Assembly (NCBI GenBank): GCA_964583765.1
Contig: CAZOWW010000112.1
Location: forward strand, 1-19,128
DNA from: CAZOWW01 sp964583765
Lineage (GTDB): Bacteria > Actinomycetota > Actinomycetes > Actinomycetales > Kineosporiaceae
Length of the DNA stretch: 19,128 nucleotides
Direction of reading: 5' to 3'
Shown: positions 13,208-19,128 of the stretch, piece after piece
Layout: each line of letters starts with the position of its first letter
Position numbering within the stretch: the first letter of the stretch is position 1
Notes under the pieces: generated by a model
Told to the model about the DNA's origin: nothing
The model's database searches: none
What the model saw: the letters and a program-made list of their open reading frames with translations, nothing else
Translations under genes and position numbers: made by a program

Positions 13208-13602
13208 GACACAACCTCCTCAGCCGTGACCGGTGTTACTGCCGTCCGTGTCTGTGCCCGATCGCGGCCCCACCCAAACCGGCTCCACGGATCGGAGGTG
13301 ACGGCACCGGACGAAAGTGGCGAGAGCGGCCAGGCTCCGTTGAACGACAGGAATGGAGCCAAGAACCCCACCCCCACCGCCACGGCTGACTACAGGATGA
13401 ATTTGATCGATTCCGGAGAGTATTCGTGCAAGGTGGGACCGATCGATGTGCCAGAGCCGGCGATCTGCCGCCGGCAGTTGAGGTATCGTCCCGGATTGCT
13501 GCCCACGGCCATCCGCGGGTGAGGTGCCGACAGGTTTCCTGCAGGTGGAGACGCCGTTTCCGGCGCGGGGTGGGGTCTTCGTTCACCATTGGGGAGAAGT
13601 AC
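13208..13602. other. Divergent intergenic region
   Basis: 395 bp between the DUF6458 gene and the RCC1-repeat gene. Open frames here have no RBS and poor composition. A GCCGGC/GCCGGC pair around position 13460 is the only small stem noticed. No clear promoter hexamer pair was found. Confidence 0.4.
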
Positions 13603-15828
13603 ATGGTGCGAGGGATGTCCAGACTCGTGACAACGGCCGCGGTGGCCTGCACCGTCCTGGGCGTCCTTGCGGCCGTTCCCGGAGAGTCCACGGCGAGCAC
13701 GACCGACACCGCGGCCGCCTCGACGTCGTCCTCGGGTGCGCTCTTCATGCCCGTCGCGCCTGTCCGGGTGCTGGACACCCGCACGGGTCTGGGCGCCGCC
13801 CGGCAATCAGTGGCCTCGCACCAGTCGGTGACCCTGCAGGTGGGCGGGGCGACCGTCGTCCCGTGGAACGCCTCCGCGGTGGCGGTGAACGTCACCGTGG
13901 TCTCACCGACCGCCGGTGGCTTCGTCTCGGTCGGCCCCTCGGTGGTCACGGACTCGTCGAACCTGAACTTCGCCGCGGGGCAGACGATCGCCAACCTCGC
14001 GATCTCGCGGCTGTCCTCGTCCGGATCGATCACCTTCTACAACGGCTCGACGGGCGCGGTACAACTGCTCGCCGATCTTCAGGGTTACTACCTGGCCGCC
14101 GGGGCGAAGGCCAGCAACGGGACGAGATACACCGCGATGGCGCCGGTGCGGGTGCTGGACACCCGCTCGGGCCTGGGCGCACCCCAGCAGGCGGTGGGAG
14201 CTGGCGAGTCGCTGACCCTGCAGGTCACCGGCACGGCGTCCGTCCCGGCGACCGCCTCCGCCGCCGTCGTGAACATCACCGTGGCCAGTCCGGCCGCCAA
14301 GGGATTCGTCTCGGTGGGGCCGGCAAGCATGACCGACTCCTCGAACCTGAACTTCGTCGCCGGACGCACCGCCGCCAACCTCGCGATCACGCGGCTGTCC
14401 GCGACGGGGTCGATCACCTTCTACAACGGCTCGACGAGCACGGTGCAACTGATCGCGGACCTGCAGGGCTACTACTCGGCGCTCGGCACCGGTACCGCCT
14501 ACACGCCGGTGGCGCCGGTGCGGGTGCTGGACACCCGCTCGGGCCTGGGCGCACCCCAGCAGGCGGTGGCAGCCAGTGCATCGCTGACCCTGCAGGTCAC
14601 CGGCACGGCATCCGTCCCGTCGACCGCCTCCGCCGTCGTCGTGAACATCACCGTGGCCAACCCGTCAGCCAACGGGTTCGTCTCGGTGGGACCCGCGGTG
14701 ATCACGGACTCCTCGAACGTGAACTTCGCCGCTGGACGCACGGTCGCGAACCTGGCGGTCGCGCGCCTGTCCTCCACCGGATCGATCACCTTCTACAACG
14801 GCTCGACGAACACGGTGCAACTGATCGCGGACGTGCAGGGCTACACGACCCCGGCCGGTACCTGCGGCGGAACCTGCACCGTCTCGTCCTGGAGCCCGAC
14901 GGACTCCTCGCCGACGCCGGTGAGCGGCCCCACGAACGTCGTCGCCGTCGCCAGCGGCCTGGACACCGGGTACGCGCTGCGCGCCGACGGCACGGTCTGG
15001 GCCTGGGGCACGGGGACCGAGGGGCAGCTGGGCAATGGCGTCGCCGCCAACAGCCCGACCCCGGTGCAGGTCAGCGGGCTGAGCAACGTCACGGCCATCG
15101 CAGCCGACGGCAGCGTCGCGTTCGCCGTGCGCTCGGACGGCACGGTGTGGGCCTGGGGTCAGGGGGTGTTCGGCGAGCTCGGTGGGTCCTGCAAGGAGGA
15201 GATCTGTCCGACCCCGGCCCGGATCCCCGGACTCGCTGACGTCGTCGCCGTCGCCAGCGGCCTGGACGCCGAGTACGCGCTGCGCGCCGACGGCACGGTC
15301 TGGGCCTGGGGCGAAGCGGAACTGGACCAGCTGGGCAGCGGTACCGCCGTCGACTCCTTCAGCGCGACGCCGCTCCAGGTGAAGGACCTCACCAATGTCA
15401 CCGCCATCGCCGGCGGTTTCGAGACGGGGTACGCCCTGCGCTCCGACGGCACCGTGTGGGCCTGGGGCTGGAGCGGTGGCCTCGGCAACGGCGGCACGGC
15501 GGACAGCAACGTCCCGGTCAGGGTGGGCAGCCTCACGCAGATCACTGCCATCGGGGGCGGACGGGGTGCGGTGCGTTCCGACGGCACCTTCTGGGTCTGG
15601 CAGGACCAGGCGACCCCGGTGCAGGTCAGCGGCCTCACCGGCGTGACCGGCGTGGCGAGCGGAGACGCGTCGGGCTACGCCCTGCGCTCCGACGGCACGG
15701 TGTGGGACTGGCACACCGACGACGGCTCCGTGCTGGCGTCGCAGGTCGGTGGGCTCAGCAATGTCACGGCGGTCGCCGCCGGCGGGGACACCCGCTACGC
15801 CCTCGTCGACACGCCGGCCGCAGCCTAG
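13603..15828 (+). CDS. Secreted protein with three VLDTR domains and an RCC1-type propeller
   Basis: 741 aa; ATG at 13603 with GGGGAG 6 nt upstream (a second ATG is four codons downstream). A Sec signal spans about 1-32. Three tandem domains of about 120 residues (about 49-167, 176-292, 300-417) each begin APVRVLDTR and end ADLQGYY or similar, with SNLNFxAGxTxANLAI and GSITFYNGS inside. This VLDTR...GYY beta-sandwich repeat is common in actinobacterial surface proteins. Residues about 420-741 hold RCC1-like repeats of about 50 residues (NVVAVASGLDTGYALRADG, TVWAWG). I count six blades plus a partial seventh whose missing strand can come from the TCTVSSWSPTDSSPTPVSG segment at the start, closing a seven-bladed propeller. 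No catalytic motif is visible. It is exported and likely binds sugars or proteins at the cell surface. A hairpin terminator follows. Confidence 0.85.
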   Translation: MVRGMSRLVTTAAVACTVLGVLAAVPGESTASTTDTAAASTSSSGALFMPVAPVRVLDTRTGLGAARQSVASHQSVTLQVGGATVVPWNASAVAVNVTVVSPTAGGFVSVGPSVVTDSSNLNFAAGQTIANLAISRLSSSGSITFYNGSTGAVQLLADLQGYYLAAGAKASNGTRYTAMAPVRVLDTRSGLGAPQQAVGAGESLTLQVTGTASVPATASAAVVNITVASPAAKGFVSVGPASMTDSSNLNFVAGRTAANLAITRLSATGSITFYNGSTSTVQLIADLQGYYSALGTGTAYTPVAPVRVLDTRSGLGAPQQAVAASASLTLQVTGTASVPSTASAVVVNITVANPSANGFVSVGPAVITDSSNVNFAAGRTVANLAVARLSSTGSITFYNGSTNTVQLIADVQGYTTPAGTCGGTCTVSSWSPTDSSPTPVSGPTNVVAVASGLDTGYALRADGTVWAWGTGTEGQLGNGVAANSPTPVQVSGLSNVTAIAADGSVAFAVRSDGTVWAWGQGVFGELGGSCKEEICPTPARIPGLADVVAVASGLDAEYALRADGTVWAWGEAELDQLGSGTAVDSFSATPLQVKDLTNVTAIAGGFETGYALRSDGTVWAWGWSGGLGNGGTADSNVPVRVGSLTQITAIGGGRGAVRSDGTFWVWQDQATPVQVSGLTGVTGVASGDASGYALRSDGTVWDWHTDDGSVLASQVGGLSNVTAVAAGGDTRYALVDTPAAA

Positions 15829-15869
15829 TGCCGTCTCCGGCCCCGCCCGCCCTGCGGCGTCCCCGGAAC

Positions 15870-15889
15870 CCTCACCGCCTGCGGTGAGG
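15870..15889 (+). terminator. Terminator of the RCC1-repeat gene
   Basis: CCTCACCG (15870-15877) and CGGTGAGG (15882-15889) make a perfect 8-bp stem with a CCTG loop, 41 nt after the stop. Confidence 0.65.
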
Positions 15890-15926
15890 ACTTCGTGTCG
15901 CGATCATCACCGCAGAGGTCGTCCTG

Positions 15927-15962
15927 CATGATGTGCACGGTGTCCATGATGTGCACGGCGTC
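15927..15962. repeat. 18-bp tandem repeat, 2 copies
   Basis: CATGATGTGCACGGTGTC (15927-15944) followed at once by CATGATGTGCACGGCGTC (15945-15962), one mismatch. It lies at the start of the broken hydrolase gene and contains several ATG codons, so it would be translated as MMCTVSMMCTAS in that frame. Confidence 0.7.
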
Positions 15963-16970
15963 GGAGACCGAACGCCGACGGGTCCGGGCGACGAACCGCC
16001 GTCTTCCCCTACCCCCGCTCGAGCTACCCCCGGTCGGGACGGCGGGGAAGGCGGTCGCCGTCCTGCTGACATTGCTTCTCACGGCCGGTTGCAGCATTGC
16101 ACCCCGGAAGGCAGCCCTGACCCTCGCGCAGGCGCGCACCGGTTTCACGACCCGACTGGTCGAGCACGTGCACCGCAGCGGGCCGGTGGACATTCGCCGC
16201 CCGGATCCGTTCGGCTGGTGCACTATCCGTCGGCAGTCGGGTCGTTGCCGGCCTATCTGACGTCCATGCCCAACACGGGCAGCCACCCGGCGATCATCTG
16301 GATCACCGGGGGCGACTACAACTCCATCGGCGACGTCTGGAGCCCCGAGCCTGCCGACAACGATCAGTCGGCTTCCCAGTACCGGGACGCGGGGATCGTG
16401 ACGATGTACCCGTCGCTGCGCGGAGGGAATGACAATCCGGGATACGAGGAAGGCTTCCTGGGAGAAGCCGAGGACATCCTCGCCGCCGCCGACTTCTTGG
16501 CCGCGCAGCCGGGCGTCGACCCCCACCGGATCTACCTGGGCGGGCACAGCACAGGGGGGACGATGACGCTGATCGAGTCCGAGTACACGAGCAGATTCCG
16601 AGCGGTGTTCTCGTTCGGCCCGATCGACAGGGTCGACGGCTACGACCCGGCCACCCTCGAACAGCCAGGCGATCCGAAAGACCCGCGAGAACTGTGGCTG
16701 CGGTCGCCGATCAACTGGCTGGGTTCGATCACCACCCCCACCTTCGTCTTCGAGGGGACCACTGCCCCGGCGAACATCATGGCCCTGTTCGACCTGCAGA
16801 GGCGGAACACCTCGCCCTCTGCACATTTCTACCCGATCATCGGGCGCACACACTTCTCCGTCCTGGCTCCCACGAATCGGCTCATCGCGGAGAAGATCGT
16901 CGCTGACGTCGGAACGACCTGCACCATCACGTTCGAGCCGGAGGAACTCGCGCGAATCAATCAGTGGTAG
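15928..16970 (+). pseudogene. Frameshifted lipoprotein alpha/beta-hydrolase
   Basis: Two reading frames make one recognisable protein. The first starts at ATG 15928 (AGAGG, 9-nt spacer). It has a hydrophobic segment ending in a lipobox (AVLLTLLLTAGC) and continues LTLAQARTGFTTRLVEHVHRSGPVDIRRPD, then runs to a stop at 16260. From about 16209 another frame continues VRLVHYPSAVGSLPAYLTS through WITGGDYNSIGD, SLRGGNDNPGYEEGFLGE, the nucleophile elbow GGHSTGG (Ser codon 16548-16550), TFVFEGT and GRTHFSVLAPTN (catalytic His) to 16970. Loss of one base near 16200-16210 restores a single frame. The intact protein would be an exported prolyl-oligopeptidase-type serine hydrolase. It is either a true pseudogene or a sequencing error; both halves are otherwise well preserved, so the break is recent. 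Confidence 0.75.
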
Positions 16971-17029
16971 TTCGGCTTCGCCGCCCGGCATCCAGATACC
17001 GCTCGACGCCCGGGCGGGAAGGCCCGGAC

Positions 17030-17230
17030 CAGGGCGCGAACACCGGGCGCAGCACATCGTTCGTGACGGCAATGTTGAAGAACAACGGTACGTCGACCTA
17101 TGCCATCAAGGACGGCGACGCCCGATCAGGCGGCCTCGCCACGAGATATGACGGGGCCTTGCCGAGCCAGTCGGGCTACCGGCCGATGACCAAACAGGGA
17201 GCGATCATCCTGGGTATCGGCGGCGGATGA
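17030..17230 (+). pseudogene. Fragment of a GH54-type alpha-L-arabinofuranosidase
   Basis: About 66 residues in one frame resemble part of the catalytic domain of GH54 alpha-L-arabinofuranosidases: SFVTAMLKNNGTSTYAIKDG, DARSGGLATRYDGALPSQSGY and PMTKQGAIILGIGGG. In the family this runs on as GTGGDNSN; here TGA (17228-17230) replaces the Asp codon. The preceding segment with the DLEN motif and the following part of the domain are not found nearby, so both residues that I recall as catalytic would be missing. The same frame is open back to 16964 without similarity. It is a decayed relic or the scar of a recombination, next to the frameshifted hydrolase. The family call is from memory of motif patterns. 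Confidence 0.6.
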
Positions 17231-17272
17231 ACCCGATACCCGTCCGGCGGGTGTGATCCCCAGAGTGGGGGT

Positions 17273-17310
17273 GGGTGCTCCCGCGAGCTGACCTGCTCGC
17301 GGGAGCACCC
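17273..17310 (-). terminator. 16-bp-stem terminator of the methyltransferase gene
   Basis: GGGTGCTCCCGCGAGC (17273-17288) and GCTCGCGGGAGCACCC (17295-17310) form a perfect 16-bp stem with a TGACCT loop, starting 13 nt after the methyltransferase stop on the minus strand. It would also stop readthrough from the decayed genes on the left. Confidence 0.8.
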
Positions 17311-17323
17311 GCGACCGCCGCGA

Positions 17324-18376
17324 TTAGCGGTGCATGAGCTTGCGCAGGCGGCGCTTCGCTCGTGCGACGTTGCTGAGAATCGGCCGCTTGCGGGCGAGGG
17401 CGACGGCGTACTGCGTATCGCCGGCGCGGGCGAGCGCCTCGTCGACGAGCAGCACCTGGGCGAGGATCTCGACGTCCAACCCGTCGTCGTCGAAGTTGGC
17501 CAGCACATCGTTGAGACCGCTGTGGTAGATGACCCCGCCGGTGAGCGTGATCCTCACCCCCGGGAAGTACTGGCGCACCGCGGGCAGGATGCGCTCGCTG
17601 TCGGCGGCCTCGGTGGGGTCCTGCTCGATCAGAGCGGCCTCGTTGGGACGGTTGACCTTGCGCGGCAGCGTCTTCGAGGGATCACGCGGGTTGACGAGAT
17701 AACGGTCGGGCAGCTGCTCGCGCACCCGGCTCATCATGGTGAGGTGGTGGTCCGGCCACTGGAATCGCTGGGACCCGACGAAGTCGTCCATGGCGAAGAC
17801 CCCGCCCATCCGCAACCGCTCGCGGCTCCAGCGCACCGCGGCCGGAGTGTCCATCATGTGATGGATGGCGTTGTTCCAGTAGACGAGGTCGTAGTTGTCC
17901 GGCAGGTCCTCGGCGAACGCGTCGGCGAGCCGGTAGCTGATGCGGTCATCGAGGCCGCGCGCCCGTGCATTGTTCCGGCCGGACTCGACGCGAGCCTCGC
18001 TGATCTCGAACAGGTCGAAGTGCTGCACGATGCCGCACTCGATGAGGTCGAGTTCCTTGCCGCCGTGGCCTGCCGCCACGGAGATCGCGCGCCGGAACCC
18101 GCCGCGAGGGGCCAGCTCGCCCAGGCAGCGGTGAAAACCGCCCCACGGGCCCTCGATCGCCTCACCGCACACGAGGCGGTTGATGTGCCGGTGCACCTGC
18201 GGGCTGGTCCACCACCGCGTACGTCCGAGATCGCGAGGTTTGTTCCAGTGGCCCGCGGCACGTCGCAGGTCGCTGTCGGCGAGGGACTCCGACGATACGG
18301 CGTCGTCCACTGGCTCCAAGATCGCCCCCGAGGTCGAGGTCCGGGCCGCATCATCGCGGCCACCCGGCGTGTTCAT
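17324..18376 (-). CDS. SAM-dependent class I methyltransferase
   Basis: 350 aa from ATG at 18376; the frame is open to 18475 with other possible starts, and no strong RBS marks any of them. The Rossmann-type core is clear: motif I AISVAAGHGGKELDL (about 97-111), the acidic end of strand 2 in FDLFEISEARVESGRNNARARG (Glu124), DAF (152-154), and NYDLVYWNNAIHHMMDT (161-177), followed by LRMGGVFAMDDFVG. The C-terminal half has ALIEQDPTEAADSERILPAVRQYFP and TGGVIYHSGLNDVLANFDD, a layout seen in methyltransferases of surface-glycan clusters. The substrate is not determined. It is followed by a very strong terminator and preceded by the flotillin gene on the same strand, 123 bp away. Confidence 0.8.
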   Translation of the reverse strand: MNTPGGRDDAARTSTSGAILEPVDDAVSSESLADSDLRRAAGHWNKPRDLGRTRWWTSPQVHRHINRLVCGEAIEGPWGGFHRCLGELAPRGGFRRAISVAAGHGGKELDLIECGIVQHFDLFEISEARVESGRNNARARGLDDRISYRLADAFAEDLPDNYDLVYWNNAIHHMMDTPAAVRWSRERLRMGGVFAMDDFVGSQRFQWPDHHLTMMSRVREQLPDRYLVNPRDPSKTLPRKVNRPNEAALIEQDPTEAADSERILPAVRQYFPGVRITLTGGVIYHSGLNDVLANFDDDGLDVEILAQVLLVDEALARAGDTQYAVALARKRPILSNVARAKRRLRKLMHR

Positions 18377-18499
18377 CCGCAGTCCCGAGGAACATACTCG
18401 CTCATACATCGGCTCGTGGAGCGAGTGACCAAATAGGTGCACGCCGAGGCAATGTCCTCCCGCCTCCTCTCCCACGCCGCCCTCGTCGTGCGGGCCGGG

Positions 18500-19128
18500 T
18501 CACTGCCTGCTGTCGGTGACGGTAGGTGTCGCGCTGATCTCGGCCAGGCCACCGAGGACGCTGCGCAGGACCGCCGCCCCCTGCCCGGCGAGAGTGGCGA
18601 CCGCCGCATTGACGCCTTCCGCCCCGTTGAGGACGGTCAGGTTGGAGCCGCGCAACCCGTCCGCGGCACCGCGGACCAGTTCGGGCAGCTGTGCGATGAC
18701 CGCCTGTTCCAAGGCGATCCGGCCCTCCGCCGCTGCCGCCGACGCGGAGAGCTTGGTGGCTTCGGCCGCCGCCTGAGCGGCGATCCGGACGCGTGCGGCG
18801 TCCGCCTCGGCCGGCTTGATCACTTCGGCCCGCAGTTCCGCCTCCCGCAGTTCCGCATTGCGCGCGGCGACCTTCGCCTGCTCCTCCAGCACCGCCTGCT
18901 TGGCCTGGGCGGCGGACAGCGGACCCGCCTGTGCGGCCATCTGCTGCGCCTGATCGATCTCCGCCTGGTACTGCGCCCGGGCGACCGCGGTGGCGCGACC
19001 GTACTCCGCCTGCCGACGCGCGGATTCCTGCTCCGCCTCGGCCGCGGCCCGGGCCGCCTCGGCCTCGGCGATCATGGCGGCCGGGTTGACCGCGGCCCGT
19101 TGCGGAGCGGACAGCGCCGGGATGTACC
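18500..19128 (-). CDS. Flotillin-like (SPFH/band 7) protein, C-terminal part
   Basis: The frame enters from the right edge and 208 codons are visible. The sequence is an Ala/Glu-rich coiled coil (MIAEAEAARAAAEAEQESARRQAEYGRATAVARAQYQAEIDQAQQ, EEQAKVAARNAELREAELRAEVIKPAEADAARVRIAAQAAAEATKLSASAAAAEGRIALEQAVIAQLPELVRG) ending in a Gly-rich tail. This is the pattern of the flotillin domain that follows the SPFH domain in bacterial flotillins, which oligomerise on the inner face of the membrane and organise microdomains. The SPFH and membrane-anchor parts lie outside the window. No clear terminator follows. Confidence 0.8.
   Translation of the reverse strand, partial: YIPALSAPQRAAVNPAAMIAEAEAARAAAEAEQESARRQAEYGRATAVARAQYQAEIDQAQQMAAQAGPLSAAQAKQAVLEEQAKVAARNAELREAELRAEVIKPAEADAARVRIAAQAAAEATKLSASAAAAEGRIALEQAVIAQLPELVRGAADGLRGSNLTVLNGAEGVNAAVATLAGQGAAVLRSVLGGLAEISATPTVTDSRQ

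Noticed and set aside
1..19128. tRNA, CRISPR array or known riboswitch
   Set aside because: No T-loop-like motif with a matching acceptor stem, no regularly spaced repeat array, and no c-di-GMP, c-di-AMP or T-box consensus was found by eye.

Overview
The window is about 70% G+C, with codon third positions strongly biased to G or C, GTG starts, several apparently leaderless genes and families typical of Actinobacteria (DUF6458, DUF4333, VLDTR beta-sandwich repeats, CBM2 with a Thr/Pro linker). It looks like chromosome of a motile (chemotaxis genes), plant-polymer-associated actinobacterium, perhaps Kineosporiaceae or Cellulomonadaceae-like. The family-level guess is inference only. No rRNA, tRNA, CRISPR array, transposase or phage gene was seen.

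Layout. 1-744: the 3' end of a YbdK-type carboxylate-amine ligase, then a 49-codon gene preceded by a perfect 14-bp palindrome. 745-1115: no convincing protein gene, but several perfect inverted repeats and a possible minus-strand promoter. 1172-2311 (minus): a secreted protein with two carbohydrate-binding modules and no catalytic domain, ending at a UUCG-type hairpin. 2312-3238: a long non-coding leader region. 3239-5803: valS, followed by three consecutive hairpins. 6321-6611: a small membrane-anchored DUF4333 protein. 6654-7373 (minus): a pentapeptide-repeat protein.

7607-10939 is a sensory block. It holds an Aer-type PAS protein, a soluble chemotaxis receptor translationally coupled to it (ATGA overlap), and a double-PAS protein whose histidine-kinase dimerisation region and HPt-like domain both appear to have Arg where the phospho-accepting His should be, with no ATPase domain. 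The first two look like an aerotaxis or redox receptor split into two polypeptides. The third looks like a phosphorylation-dead scaffold or sensor. Convergent to it is a TetR regulator with a leaderless promoter.

11964-13207: an unknown 100-aa gene with a 15-bp terminator stem, a Dabb-domain protein with a leaderless promoter and twin 16-bp direct repeats upstream, a 17-bp tandem repeat, and a DUF6458 membrane protein. 13603-15828: a large secreted protein with three VLDTR domains and a seven-bladed RCC1-type propeller. 15928-17230 is a decayed patch: a lipoprotein alpha/beta-hydrolase broken by a one-base frameshift, then a fragment resembling the catalytic domain of a GH54 alpha-L-arabinofuranosidase. 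17324-18376 (minus): an SAM-dependent methyltransferase with a strong terminator. 18500-19128 (minus): the C-terminal part of a flotillin, running off the window.

The most interesting parts are the split Aer receptor beside the His-less hybrid-kinase relic, the non-catalytic double-CBM protein with GH54 debris elsewhere in the window, and the short gene under the 14-bp palindrome.
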